DNA of 64,000 nt from Candidatus Woesearchaeota archaeon (GTDB lineage: Archaea; Nanobdellota; Nanobdellia; Woesearchaeales; GW2011-AR9): positions 989,462 to 1,053,461 of the forward strand of contig JACPIK010000002.1 of the NCBI GenBank assembly GCA_016188115.1, read 5' to 3'. The notes below the pieces were generated by a model, which had not been told where the DNA came from, ran no database searches, and worked only from the letters and a program-made list of their open reading frames with translations. Shown here piece by piece: positions 26,197-36,600 of the stretch; position 1 is the stretch's first letter; each line of letters begins with the position of its first letter. A program made the position numbers and the translations under genes.

Positions 26197-27778
26197 GTTC
26201 AAAAAAATATTCACAAATTGGAGAGTATTAATGCTCATTTTCTTCCTATTATGTTCCTATCTTGCGTTAAATGGAGGATTTACTCCTCACTTTTGGGATT
26301 CTGGCGCAACGATTCGTAGTATTGACCAGAACTCATCGGCAGCTCTTGCAGGTATGCCTAACCCATCAGCGAAACTCACCCCTCTTCAAAAAGAAAGGAT
26401 TATTTCTGTAAATGGCGAGAAAATAACTTCCGCAGTTGATTATTATTCCCAAGAAACACAACTCATTGAAAATAGCACCGTGCGTATTGAGACTAATAAA
26501 CAAACCTATACCCTAATTGCTAATAGAATAGGAAACAACATAGATTTAGGACTCAAAGTATACGACTCCCCTACCTCAAATTTACGCAAAGGATTAGACC
26601 TTGAAGGAGGGACACGAGTTTTATTAAAACCTGCAGAAAAAGTCTCTGCTGACACTCTTGAAATTACCACTGCAAGTCTACGTGAACGACTCAATGTCTA
26701 TGGATTAAGCGACGTCGTTGTGCGCACCGCACGCGATCTAGGAGGAGATGATTTTATCCTTGTAGAAATTGCGGGCGTTACAGAAGATGAAGTAAAAGAA
26801 TTATTATCAAAACAAGGAAAATTTGAAGCAAAAATTGCCAATGAAAGCGTCTTTCTAGGTGGTGAAAAAGACATCACTTACGTCTGTCGCAGCGCTGATT
26901 GTTCAGGAATTGATCCTAACCGTGGCTGTGCTCGAAATGGCGATGGATACGCTTGCTCATTCTTTTTTGGCATCACCCTTAGCCCAGAAGCAGCACAACG
27001 TCAATCTGACTTAACCAAGTCGCTTCCTCTCATCACAGAAAACGGACAACGTTATCTTAGTGAAGATCTTAAATTATATCTTGATGATACACAAGTAGAT
27101 TCACTACGCATTGGCGCTGATCTCAAAGGTCGCGCTGTAACTAACATTCAAATTTCTGGTTCAGGAATTGGTCGAACGCAAGAAGAAGCAATAACCAACA
27201 CTCTTGAAAACATGAAAAAACTCCAGACTGTTATCATCACAGGAAGTTTACCCGTCACTCTTAGTGTTGTCAAACTCGACACCATCTCTCCCTCACTCGG
27301 AAAAGAATTCCTCTCTAATGTATTTTTTGTAGGATTTTGTGCGCTCGCAGCCGTCTCTACAGTGATTATTATACGCTATAGAAAAATCAAAGTTGTCGTC
27401 CCAATGGTGCTTACGTTAATCTCAGAAATAATTTTAATTCTTGGATTTTCTGCGCTAATCGGAACAAACTTAGATCTCGCTGCTATTGCGGGAATAATTA
27501 TTGTCATTGGCAGCGGCGTGAACCATCTCATTATCATTACTGACGGCACATTAGGTAAAGAAGCAGTTGATCTTGATTGGAAAACAAGGATTAAAAATGC
27601 AATGTATATTGTCTTTGGTGCGTATTTAGTTAATTTCGCAGGTTTAATTCCTCTACTCTTCGCAGGAGCAGGACTCCTTAAAGGATTTGCATTAATGACC
27701 ATCGTTGGCGCATCTTTTGGAGTTTTAGTAGCGCGTCCTGCCTATGCAGCTATAGTTGAAATCATCCTTAATGATTAA
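26189..27778 (+). CDS. secD: Protein translocase subunit SecD
   Basis: 529 residues from ATG 26189 (MVKFKKIFTNWRV); an upstream in-frame ATG at 26156 would lie well inside secF. It has TM1 near the N-terminus, a large external P1 region (about 35-375) with RKGLDLEGGTRV, and five C-terminal helices. Two extra cysteine pairs (CRSADCSG, RGCARNGDGYACS) sit within P1 (about 235-265), a possible lineage-specific disulphide insert. It acts with SecF at the Sec channel, which suits a genome with many secreted proteins. Confidence 0.95.
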   Translation: MVKFKKIFTNWRVLMLIFFLLCSYLALNGGFTPHFWDSGATIRSIDQNSSAALAGMPNPSAKLTPLQKERIISVNGEKITSAVDYYSQETQLIENSTVRIETNKQTYTLIANRIGNNIDLGLKVYDSPTSNLRKGLDLEGGTRVLLKPAEKVSADTLEITTASLRERLNVYGLSDVVVRTARDLGGDDFILVEIAGVTEDEVKELLSKQGKFEAKIANESVFLGGEKDITYVCRSADCSGIDPNRGCARNGDGYACSFFFGITLSPEAAQRQSDLTKSLPLITENGQRYLSEDLKLYLDDTQVDSLRIGADLKGRAVTNIQISGSGIGRTQEEAITNTLENMKKLQTVIITGSLPVTLSVVKLDTISPSLGKEFLSNVFFVGFCALAAVSTVIIIRYRKIKVVVPMVLTLISEIILILGFSALIGTNLDLAAIAGIIIVIGSGVNHLIIITDGTLGKEAVDLDWKTRIKNAMYIVFGAYLVNFAGLIPLLFAGAGLLKGFALMTIVGASFGVLVARPAYAAIVEIILND

Positions 27779-27804
27779 ATCCTAATCCGAACATTTCCTC
27801 TCCT

Positions 27805-28158
27805 ATGCGACAAAAATCAGCTCTGATATTGGCGTTAATTTGTACATTATGTACTTCTCTAGGACAATTATTATGGAAATACGGTGCTGACCCTTTAGAT
27901 TATGTTTGGTTATTTGTAGGTTTCATATTTTATGGTATTGGCGCATTGTTAATGATCCTTGCGTTACGCAGTGGCGATCTTAGTTTTGTTCATCCTCTTC
28001 TCGCAACTTCATATATCTGGGTAACGATACTCTCCGTTATTGTTTTTCCTAATGACGTCTTAAATGCCTGGAAAATAGCAGGGGTAGGTACAATTATAAT
28101 CTCTGTAATTTTATTAAGTATTGGCAGTACCCATGAACAGGTGAGTCCACATGGTTAG
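27805..28158 (+). CDS. Small DMT/EamA-like transporter subunit (first of pair)
   Basis: A 117-residue protein with four predicted membrane helices, of the SMR/EamA half-size type (ArnE/ArnF, EmrE-like). It overlaps the next gene by 8 nt, and the two probably form a heterodimer. Gln/Trp residues in helix 1 (SLGQLLWKYG) recall the family. Substrate unknown; lipid-linked intermediates or small cations are both possible for this group. Confidence 0.78.
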   Translation: MRQKSALILALICTLCTSLGQLLWKYGADPLDYVWLFVGFIFYGIGALLMILALRSGDLSFVHPLLATSYIWVTILSVIVFPNDVLNAWKIAGVGTIIISVILLSIGSTHEQVSPHG

Positions 28159-28492
28159 TACATTCTCTGTAATTCTGATTGCTGTTGGATCAGCTATTGC
28201 CGCTACAGCTGCATTTCTCCTCAAAAAAGGCGCAAGCTCGTATCCTTGGTACTTACTATGGAAAAGCTGGCGCGTAGATCTAGGAATTTTCTTATACGTT
28301 GCGTCAGCAGTGCTTTATATTCTGGCATTGCGAGAAACCCCATTAAGTGTAGCTTTTCCCCTCTCTGCCATGGTCTATCTCTTTAGTACGGTTCTTGCAG
28401 TAAGCATAATGAAAGAAAAAATGAATCTGTTAAAATGGATAGGTTTAGGAGGAATTCTTCTCGGTGTTTTATTAGTAGGTATAGGAAGTTAA
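28151..28492 (+). CDS. Small DMT/EamA-like transporter subunit (second of pair)
   Basis: 113 residues, four membrane helices, ending GILLGVLLVGIGS as in EamA half-transporters. It starts inside the end of the preceding gene (8-nt overlap), which implies translational coupling and pairing. Its end overlaps the 3' end of the convergent HAD gene by 4 nt. Confidence 0.78.
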   Translation: MVSTFSVILIAVGSAIAATAAFLLKKGASSYPWYLLWKSWRVDLGIFLYVASAVLYILALRETPLSVAFPLSAMVYLFSTVLAVSIMKEKMNLLKWIGLGGILLGVLLVGIGS

Positions 28493-29160
28493 TTTTTAAA
28501 CAAAATGCTATTGATCTTTGATAGATTGATTTGTGAGAAATTTTGAATAATCTTATCTGCAGCAGACAATTCTTTGCGAGTATAATAGGGAGTTTTTATC
28601 GCAATGCATTTCATCTTAGCACGTCGAGCAGCTTGGATACCAAAGACCGCATCTTCAAAAACAATGCAATCTTTCGGTTGCTCTTGGACTTTGCTTGCAG
28701 CTTTCAAAAATACATCGGGATGAGGTTTGTGCTTAACTACATCTTCTGCATTGACAATAGCATCAAACTGATTATGGATCTTAAGCAGACGAAGAATATT
28801 TTGTGTACGCCAATGAAAACTCGAAGTAGCTACAGCTCGTTTAATTTTAGCATCTTTAGCTTGTTGAAGAAGATCGTGAAGATGTGAATTAGGCCGGATA
28901 TTTTGTTTGAACAATTCTAGTTCAATTTTACCTATCTTTTGCGATAGCGTGTTAAGATCATAGGGGATAGTAATGTTGAAATCTCGTTTCCAGACCTTGA
29001 CAAGATCAGGCAATGACATTCCCAAATAACCTTTCACATCAGCAACCTTTGTTGAGAAAGGAATATTTTCTTCCTGTAAAACAAGGCGGAATGCTTCCCA
29101 GCTGTAGGGGGTAGAGTTAATGAGCACGCCATCCATATCAAAGATTAAAGCACGAACCAT
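28489..29160 (-). CDS. HAD-family phosphatase, beta-phosphoglucomutase-like
   Basis: The 223-residue protein has HAD motif I FDMDGVLINS (about 7-16, nucleophile Asp with Asp+2), motif II VATSS (about 112-116), motif III Lys (KHKPHPDVF) and motif IV VFEDAVFGIQAA. The cap between motifs I and II is helical, as in the PGMB/phosphatase subgroup. Probably a small-metabolite phosphatase or mutase. It ends 4 nt inside the convergent transporter gene. Confidence 0.88.
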   Translation of the reverse strand: MVRALIFDMDGVLINSTPYSWEAFRLVLQEENIPFSTKVADVKGYLGMSLPDLVKVWKRDFNITIPYDLNTLSQKIGKIELELFKQNIRPNSHLHDLLQQAKDAKIKRAVATSSFHWRTQNILRLLKIHNQFDAIVNAEDVVKHKPHPDVFLKAASKVQEQPKDCIVFEDAVFGIQAARRAKMKCIAIKTPYYTRKELSAADKIIQNFSQINLSKINSILFKN

Positions 29161-29186
29161 GACAAATAGGACGAAGATGAATGTTT

Positions 29187-29939
29187 TTATGGTTTTGCTT
29201 TATTCCACATTTCTTCAAAGAATCGTTCATAATTAGAATAAGTCTGCTCACTTTGGATGACAAAAAGTGTAGGAGTTGGTGAATAAATAAAATGCATTAC
29301 ATAACCTTTGAAGATGAACACGCCTGTGGGAAAAGCGTGATCAATAAATCGTCGTTGTGATAATTTGTATTGAGGGTAAAGTTTAGTTATTTTATTTTTA
29401 TGTATAATCTTTGAGAGAAGTTTCACTCTTATCCCTTTTTCAATTCTTTTGAGATGATAGTTTAGAAAAAATAGTTTTAGTTCTGGGGAGGTAATTTCTT
29501 CATCTACGGTAAAAACATAATACTCTTCTCCCTTCTTAAGTGTCTCAAGTATGCGGTTGAATACTGTCTTAATTCCTTCAAAACCCTCGTACACCGAACA
29601 GGTTTGGGCTTCTTGTGATAATTTTTGTCTTTGTTCAAGTAAAGGAATTATTTTTTCAAGTTCTTTTTCTGATTCTTCAAAAGCTCTTTTTTCCTGCTGA
29701 ATGTAGTCAAGCAGACGTTGTGGAGATGATGGCTGAAAATATTTCATGCCTGACTTCTGAACATGACTTACAAGTCCTTTTTGAGTGAGCTTTTCGAGAA
29801 TTTCATAGACTTTTGAGCTGGAGATATGTGCTTTATCAATGATAGGACCCGTCGTCGTCTCACCAAGTTCCAACAGCGCGAGATAAATTTTGATTTCGCC
29901 GTCAGTAAAGCCTACTTTTTTGAGGATTGAAATGTCCAT
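29187..29939 (-). CDS. TrmB-family transcriptional regulator
   Basis: The 250-residue protein has an N-terminal TrmB winged helix (about 1-75: GFTDGEIKIYLALLELGETT, then SSKVYEILEKLTQKGLV), a short coiled coil (about 80-110) and a C-terminal effector-sensing domain (about 115-250, VYEGFEGIKTVFNRILETLK). TrmB proteins usually control sugar or central metabolism genes. It is divergent from 30036-30737 across a 96-nt gap containing an imperfect dyad (about 29978-30004), a candidate operator. Confidence 0.88.
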   Translation of the reverse strand: MDISILKKVGFTDGEIKIYLALLELGETTTGPIIDKAHISSSKVYEILEKLTQKGLVSHVQKSGMKYFQPSSPQRLLDYIQQEKRAFEESEKELEKIIPLLEQRQKLSQEAQTCSVYEGFEGIKTVFNRILETLKKGEEYYVFTVDEEITSPELKLFFLNYHLKRIEKGIRVKLLSKIIHKNKITKLYPQYKLSQRRFIDHAFPTGVFIFKGYVMHFIYSPTPTLFVIQSEQTYSNYERFFEEMWNKAKP

Positions 29940-30035
29940 TTTTGGTTTAAGATGCTGCTACTTTTTAAAATTTTCTTATTACTCCTCACCTTAGGGGAAG
30001 TAATTGTTATATCTTAGAAGTTAAACCAACCGGAC

Positions 30036-30737
30036 ATGGATGATTTTCGTATTTCAAAACCTGTTCCTGAGTACCATCTCCATATTGATGGTAAAGTACA
30101 TAACAATGAACCATTCAAAGAGCTTGCACGAGAGATCGGTTTTGAAGATGCAACATTTGAGCGCCGAGGGCGGGGAGAACCATTGTATCACATGACCAAA
30201 AAATACGGGTTATCTCAACGAGTTAACGCTTCTAGCGATTTGGAAAAACTTCGTAGCGCTGCTACGCGATTTGATTATAAAGGATATGTCGAGCTTGAAA
30301 AAGTGACAAAACATTGGGATTATCAACGTGAGGAGACAGTGGTTGTCGAGTCTGTAAGAGAAGCCCATCTACCATTTCATATGAGCCAACGTTATTTACG
30401 CGGTGAAGGAAAAGAAGTTTTCAAAGTAGCAGATATCCACTATTCACTCTCCCAAGATACCGACCCCGCATTAATCAAAACACTTGAAGACGCAGGTTTA
30501 CTCTGTGTAAGACCTATACGAGATCCCTATTATGTTTTCACCTGTCAGTTTGCTGCTGCCAATGGTGTTTCTAAGATGATAAACCGGTTAGAGGGTATTT
30601 TGTATAATTTTACAGAGGAACATGCACAACATATTCCTTGGGCGGCTTTAATGGTTGAAACTGTCAGGGAGTATATGGTTTCTAATATTGGACCAGAACA
30701 TTTGCCTGTTGTGGTTGATGAGTGTAAGTTTGAATAA
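30036..30737 (+). CDS. Hypothetical protein divergent from a TrmB regulator
   Basis: A 233-residue soluble protein. No membrane helix, signal peptide or recognised motif. The central region is Glu/Val/Tyr-rich and the C-terminal half helical. A TATA-like GTTATATCTTA (about 30007-30017) lies about 24 nt upstream. It may be controlled by the neighbouring TrmB protein. The 165 nt that follow (30738-30902) show nothing I can support. Confidence 0.7.
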   Translation: MDDFRISKPVPEYHLHIDGKVHNNEPFKELAREIGFEDATFERRGRGEPLYHMTKKYGLSQRVNASSDLEKLRSAATRFDYKGYVELEKVTKHWDYQREETVVVESVREAHLPFHMSQRYLRGEGKEVFKVADIHYSLSQDTDPALIKTLEDAGLLCVRPIRDPYYVFTCQFAAANGVSKMINRLEGILYNFTEEHAQHIPWAALMVETVREYMVSNIGPEHLPVVVDECKFE

Positions 30738-30902
30738 GATCTTCTTTTCATCTAACTCCAATCGTTTTCTTCTCCAGCATCTCTAGTTCTTTACTCATTA
30801 CAATTTTAGTATAAAGATACGTTAATTCAATGTATTTATACCTACGAATTCTTGCAGTTGAGTGGCAGGTATGGAAATTTGTGAAAAAATAGTTTTTAGT
30901 TT

Positions 30903-31409
30903 CTACTCAACCAATGCTTTTCTTGATCTAAACATCATCCGCACCCGCCCTATCAGATAAGGCACAAGAAAGGCGCCAGCAAAGACAACACCCAGAATCC
31001 ATGAATTATAACTACTTTCTAAAGTAGGATATAAATGTGTAACAGCAAAAGTAATCGCAAAAATATTTGCAACCCCTAACGTAGGAATCAATAAAAATGC
31101 AAGAATATGATGACCTGTGTTAATATGCGCCATATCATTAAGCAAGAAATTATACACTAATCCCATCATCAAACCTAAAAATGCAATCAATCCATACAAA
31201 ATAGTAGATGGAAAGAAAAGTAGAAAAGGTATAAACACAGCAATAATTGCCGCATTCGCAATGACAATAAGAATCAATGCGCTCCAAAAAAGCACTTTAC
31301 TTACACCAATATTTTTTTGTGTTGCATGAGCAATAATTTCTTCCGCTCGAGTAATTTCACGAGAGTTCCATCCTTTTTGTCGTAATGCTAGTTTGGTGTG
31401 AAGTTTCAT
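30903..31409 (-). CDS. Four-TM membrane protein paired with MinD-like ATPase
   Basis: 168 residues with a basic soluble N-terminus (MKLHTKLALRQKGWNSREI) and about four membrane helices (about 38-62, 66-88, 100-122, 135-155). It overlaps the MinD-like gene by 4 nt (ATGA), so expression is coupled and it is the most likely membrane partner of that ATPase. No transporter or enzyme family is recognised. Confidence 0.72.
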   Translation of the reverse strand: MKLHTKLALRQKGWNSREITRAEEIIAHATQKNIGVSKVLFWSALILIVIANAAIIAVFIPFLLFFPSTILYGLIAFLGLMMGLVYNFLLNDMAHINTGHHILAFLLIPTLGVANIFAITFAVTHLYPTLESSYNSWILGVVFAGAFLVPYLIGRVRMMFRSRKALVE

Positions 31410-32128
31410 AATGTAGATTCAGACTCAAATGTTAAATATTTTGCTGCAGTATTAAACTCACGAGAGGGTTTACAACGTGGGAAAAGAGCAGCAAGAGGCA
31501 TGCCTTTATGCAATGCACGACGTACTTTCTTATGAAAAGATATCCTTGCAATCACTTTTTGGCCAAGAATTTCTTCCACTTGTTGTTGTTTTAATTCATG
31601 ACGATCATTGTGTGTCATATTAAGAATAACACCCGCGATAGTATTATTATGAGCTTGGGCTAGCTGCATTGTCTTAAGAGCATCCATTACTGAAGGCAAA
31701 GTAGGGTTAACAATAACGAGTACTTCATCGCTATTTTTGAAAATTTGTTCAACATCATACCCTAAACCACTTGGTGCATCAATAAGAATAATATCCGCAA
31801 CATTATCCAACGCAAAAAAGAGCTTATTAAGTTGACCCACATTAGTCTTTTGAAATTCCGCAAACGAAGGCGACGCAGGAATAATTCGTAACCCCGATTC
31901 ATGAGTATGAATAATGTCTTTAAGGCCTTTTTCTTTACGTAAGAACTTATTTAACGTCGCTTGAGGGTTTGGCATACCTAGATGAGTTGCCACATTAGGC
32001 GTAACTAAGTTGCCATCGACAATCAAAACGTCTTTCCCCAACTTTTCTAAAGCGTACCCTAATGAAATGGTTGTAGTTGTTTTTCCGACTCCCCCTTTTC
32101 CCGAAGCTAAAGCAATAAATTTAGTCAT
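31406..32128 (-). CDS. MinD/ParA-family ATPase
   Basis: 240 residues from ATG 32128 (MTKFIALASGKGG). The deviant Walker A GKGGVGKTT (about 10-18) has the signature lysine, and the Walker B-like stretch LIDAPSGLG and the NMTHNDRHE segment follow. Such ATPases form ATP sandwich dimers on membranes and position surface or chromosomal cargo. The longer frame to 32227 is rejected because the TATA (about 32148-32156) is centred about 25 nt before 32128. Together with the four-TM partner it is divergent from the surface-protein and prepilin genes at 32490-42962, so positioning that apparatus is a reasonable guess. Confidence 0.88.
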   Translation of the reverse strand: MTKFIALASGKGGVGKTTTTISLGYALEKLGKDVLIVDGNLVTPNVATHLGMPNPQATLNKFLRKEKGLKDIIHTHESGLRIIPASPSFAEFQKTNVGQLNKLFFALDNVADIILIDAPSGLGYDVEQIFKNSDEVLVIVNPTLPSVMDALKTMQLAQAHNNTIAGVILNMTHNDRHELKQQQVEEILGQKVIARISFHKKVRRALHKGMPLAALFPRCKPSREFNTAAKYLTFESESTL

Positions 32129-32163
32129 AACCCCACATAAGAGATGAAGTTTAATAAGGTTTT

Positions 32164-32450
32164 CCCAAGAACAGACCAGTAGAAAATGTCGCCATGTGGC
32201 CAGCGAAGCCGACACTTTTGTCCACAACTATGCATGAAATTTGAAAACTATCAGATTTCAGCACAGAAATCAAGTCTTTACACAAAATGAGATAGCGATC
32301 TCATTTGTGCCCCAACAAAGTAGTTTCTTTGTTGTGGGCTTGATTTCTTGTGCCCTCGCTTTCCATAAAAACATTCTATTTTCTAGCGAGAAAACAGGTC
32401 TGCGAGGGGCTGAGCGAGACATTTTCTAGAGAGCCCAAAAGAACAGACCA
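32164..32450. other. Structured intergenic element with flanking direct repeats
   Basis: The 361-nt gap between the MinD-like gene and the surface gene contains no credible protein. A near-identical direct repeat (CCCAAGAACAGACCA at 32164-32178; CCCAAAAGAACAGACCA at 32434-32450) brackets an 11-bp inverted repeat (TAGAAAATGTC 32180-32190 with 32418-32428). Inside is a three-way junction: a 13-bp stem (32262-32274 with 32339-32352) closing two hairpins (32281-32293 with 32298-32309; 32310-32320 with 32327-32338), then a GCCCTCGC stem (32352-32359 with 32402-32410). It is either a structured RNA or a MITE-like insertion. Confidence 0.7.
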
Positions 32451-32489
32451 CAGGTGATTTTTATAAAGGTCAACATCTCTTCTCCTTTT

Positions 32490-33554
32490 ATGAAAACATG
32501 GTGGAATTTAGGTCTTGTCTGGATAATAACAATAATTGCCATTCCATTCACGTATGCAGCAACCGGTTGTTTTCTGGAATCAGAAAGTGCCTATTACTGC
32601 CAAGATCTCGATGAAACCCAAGCCCAACAAGAATGTGAGGGTATTGAAAGTTGTAATCTTAACGATGTATTCTCACCAGACTCACCTTGTAAGAGCAAAT
32701 CTCAATGTGAGAGGATTCTTTGTAAAACAACCTGTACAGAATTATTTGCAGATCAATGCAGTAGTGGCGCAATCATAGAATCAGAACAAAATGCATGGTG
32801 CACTCCGGGGTGCTGCCGGATTCATTATAACGGAGGGAACGTCTGCACTTTCCTTCCTAATAAAGGTCTATGTGAAACAGAAGCTGCCACCTGGCAAACA
32901 AGTGCATTTAACTACGATTCACAAATGGACCGAACATCTTGTGAGAATTATTGCGCCCCGCTGCGCGCATTAAGTGCCAACCCATTTGAGCATTTACCCT
33001 CAGAAGAAGTATCAACAACTAAAGAAACAGTAAATAGAAAACAAGAAGAAACCAAAGATGAAAGTGTCTCTGCCATACCTCTTACCCAAGAAGAACATAA
33101 CAACATAACAGCAGACTCATCAAACTCAATTAAAAAATCAAAAAAGACATCGTCAAATGTGATTATTCCCTTAATCGTCATAAGCCTAGCGGGAATAGCT
33201 TTTTTTGTATTTAGTCGTCTCCGACAAAAAAAAATCAAATCTGAGACCCTACAACCAACTTCGAAAACCGAAAATGAAGAAGAAACGGAAGATAACAATC
33301 TAAAATGGTCTATTCCAGCTCAATTTCCTGATCCCAGTTTCCCCACAACTAAACTTCCCACACCCAAACAAGAAAGAGAGAAAGAGAAAACCCAATTATA
33401 CTTTGCTTTCGGAACACCTCAAAAAAAGCTATCTGGGCCACTAAAAACTCTTGATCGTTTAGTAAAAACCCATCAAAAAAAGCAGACTTCATCTTCCCAA
33501 CCTAATACTTTTGACCAACTTCGTTCATTAAGCAAAAAGAAAGAACAAAAATAA
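32490..33554 (+). CDS. Cys-rich type I membrane protein, short paralogue of the giant neighbour
   Basis: 354 residues from ATG 32490 (MKTWWNLGLVWIIT). The frame is open to 32454, but a TATA (about 32458-32468) is centred 27 nt before 32490. It has a signal peptide (about 1-22), a cysteine-rich ectodomain (about 25-150) with CERILCKTTC and CTPGCCRI, a linker, a membrane helix (about 218-238, VIIPLIVISLAGIAFFVF) and a basic cytoplasmic tail of about 115 residues. The ectodomain aligns by eye with residues 33-190 of the next gene (CEEILCNVDC, CGLGCCQI), and the overall order (signal, Cys domain, TM, tail) is the same. Likely co-expressed surface partner. Confidence 0.82.
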   Translation: MKTWWNLGLVWIITIIAIPFTYAATGCFLESESAYYCQDLDETQAQQECEGIESCNLNDVFSPDSPCKSKSQCERILCKTTCTELFADQCSSGAIIESEQNAWCTPGCCRIHYNGGNVCTFLPNKGLCETEAATWQTSAFNYDSQMDRTSCENYCAPLRALSANPFEHLPSEEVSTTKETVNRKQEETKDESVSAIPLTQEEHNNITADSSNSIKKSKKTSSNVIIPLIVISLAGIAFFVFSRLRQKKIKSETLQPTSKTENEEETEDNNLKWSIPAQFPDPSFPTTKLPTPKQEREKEKTQLYFAFGTPQKKLSGPLKTLDRLVKTHQKKQTSSSQPNTFDQLRSLSKKKEQK

Positions 33555-33632
33555 CAGCCGAAAAAGACAATTTAGACAATTCTTTCACCTCGGAAGGTTT
33601 ATAAATCATAAAACAATCATTATTACTGTTCC

Positions 33633-36600
33633 ATGAACGTAAAAAAAAGAGGTATGGTAGTTATAGTTCTAGCTATTTTTCTTGCCCTAGTTTCACCTCT
33701 TGCTCTCGCACCCGAAGCCGACGCATTAGGATGTTACATTTTCCCCAGTGATTCAGGATTATTCTGTCAAGAAGACGTAACTTTTGCCACAGCACAACAA
33801 GATTGTCTAGAGAATGCACCAGAAGGATGTAATGACATAACCACCTTTTTTGTAGAAGGACAACGCTGCAATCAAGTTCCAGCCTGTGAAGAAATCTTAT
33901 GTAATGTTGATTGTGAATTTCAACCTTTAGCCCTGTGTAAAGTACAAGCAAGCCAAGCCACAAGCAACTTACCCTCCCCCTTACAAGGAGAACAAGTAGT
34001 AGACGAGATCCGGCAATGCGGTCTTGGATGCTGCCAAATTGATAACCCTCGAAATGCCAATGCTCCAACGTGTCAAATGACTTCTACCAAATTTAGTTGT
34101 GACGTCACTGCTCTACAACTTTGGGGAGATATGAGTGGAGCTCGCTTTCAACCGGGAATAAACGAAGAAGAATGTCGCGCGCAATGTGGAAATATAGCTG
34201 CGCCTCAACCAAATGAACCAGTACAAGAAGATCAACAAGCCGGGACAGGAGTAATCCATGGGGTTGTGCGTGACGCTAATGCTCCTAATGCCCCATTAGA
34301 ATCTGCAACCGTATTTCTTCAAGGACCTACTTCAGTATCTATACAAACAGATCGGCAGGGAGAATTTTCATTTGCTAATCTTCCTAGCGGATCCTACACC
34401 CTCACTGCTACCAAAATTAACCGCCGACAAGCCCAACAACAGATCACAATTGTTGAAGGTCAGCAACCTGACGAGATTACTTTACAACTTGAAATTGAAC
34501 TCAACCGAGTTGTCAGCGGTGTTACTCGTAAAGTTAATCCAGATGGAACAATAATGCCATTTTATGGCGCAGATATCTTTATCAACAATATCTTTCGAGC
34601 AAAATCACTCTACCCAGACGGACGATTTGAGATCCGCCTAAACCCAGGAGAACATATTCTTATTGCCAGATTCCAAGATTATGAGTACACGAGTGAACCA
34701 TTTATCATTGAAAACCAACCTAAAGTCCTCAATGATGTAATTCTTACAAAAACAGCAAGTGAATGTGGAGTAAATGGAGCTACACCACAAAAAGATGTTG
34801 AAATTTTTAATGCCCAACATGTCCCCGGTGAGAAAAAAGTACGATTGAGTTGGTCAAAACCCTGTCAAGAAGTAATTGGGTACACACTCAAGAGAATTAA
34901 TCCTGATCAAACAGTAAAAGCATTCGAAGTACTGCCCGCAACTGCCAGCATTTTTATTGATGATGACTCAACGCTTGAATGGCAAACAGCCTACACCTAT
35001 ACCATTGTAGCAAACTATCCTCCTCCAATTCACCAATCTCTTAACCCAAGACCAACCGAAATCACTCTTGGAGACAAGCTCTGTGAAGATCGTTATGATA
35101 CACAAACAGGGTGGGCGCAATTCTGTTTAGCCAATGATCCTTCCAGTCCAGAAAATGAACGTGAGATTCGTTACACTTGTACAGATGAGAACCAAGTAGA
35201 TTCGACAGATTGTTCTACATTTAACGATCTTGAAAACGGAGTTCGCTATTTCTGTGCTCGAGAAGGAGAAAGAACAGCGAGTTGTCGCAGTCAGGCTCAA
35301 TGTTTAGCATCAGGAGACCCTTTCGGATTATATTACACTAAAGAAAGTTGTTATTCTACCACTGATGATCAAGGTGAACAAGTACCCACCTTCTGTTATT
35401 ATGATTCATCGTCAAGTATTGTTAACAGCTGTCAAAGCTGCCTTAACATTGATAGTTGTTTTGAATACCAAAGTAAAGATGCATGTGTCCAAAATAACTG
35501 CCTTGGCACTCTTTGTAAATGGGTTGACGCTGCATCAAATACCCAACCGTTATTAGACTATGCTAACCTCAACATCCCAGGATTAGTCACTCCAGAAACC
35601 GGAGCAGGATACTGCGTAGAAGAAAATTATGACAAAGCAGACAAATGCTCGCTATGCGGACCAACTAACCCCTCCGCACTACAATCTTCAGTCTTATTTG
35701 AAAATTATTATTGCACCGCAGAAGTCTGCTCAGCATTAGGTCGTTGTTTTTCTAATTCAGCGCAAAGCGGCAATGCCCTCACCTCATGTGAAACCTGTGG
35801 AGAAAAACCAACCGACGCAGCAAATTGTTACACTTATCAATCTCCTCTTGAATGTACGGGAGGGCAAAACACTCAACGTGAAAATGGACCAAACCTTCTT
35901 CTCTCACAGGATCAATGTAAATGGAATCGCTGTACGTGGCTAGGCAATCAAGAAGACGGCCAATGTGTGAAAGATGGAGATGGAGATGGCATAGGAGACT
36001 GTGACGAACCAAACAGTGAAGATTTACGTGGAGGATTACGATCAGCATGCAAACGTGATATTACTCCCCCTATTACTATAGCAGAAAGTAACGATCAAAA
36101 CACACCTTCCGTATCTCTTGCTGACCATAACTTTACTCTCACTATAACAGATAATGAAAATGCTGTTGGCTCGATCTACACTTGTATAAACCCATTACAA
36201 GAAAATCTTCCCGATACGTGCACTGCATTCGAAGAATTCCAAGAACATACTTTCACCAATCGCAAACTCGAACAAACTCAACAAATCGATATTTTTGAAC
36301 ATCTTGATCTTGAGAATCTTCCGCAAACACAAAATTTCAAACTACTCTTTTTCTCAAAAGACATCTACAAAAACCAAGAAAATGTGCAAGAACTCTTTTT
36401 CTTTATGGACATCAAGAAACCCCATTTCACACTTAAAACTCAAATTCAAACACCTTCCATCCAAGATGAAGAAAATCAAGTTAACCCTCAAAATAGAGCA
36501 GCAACTCCTCCGAAATCAACTCTAGTAGTTCATCTAGAAGATATTTCTGAACCAATTCAATGTAACTTTGAACTTGATCCCCTTCTTCCTCAAGGTGAAT

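Noticed and set aside
32164-32450. SRP RNA or box C/D or H/ACA guide RNA
   Set aside because: The SRP helix 8 signature and clear C/D or ACA boxes with guide arrangement are not seen, so the element is left unassigned.
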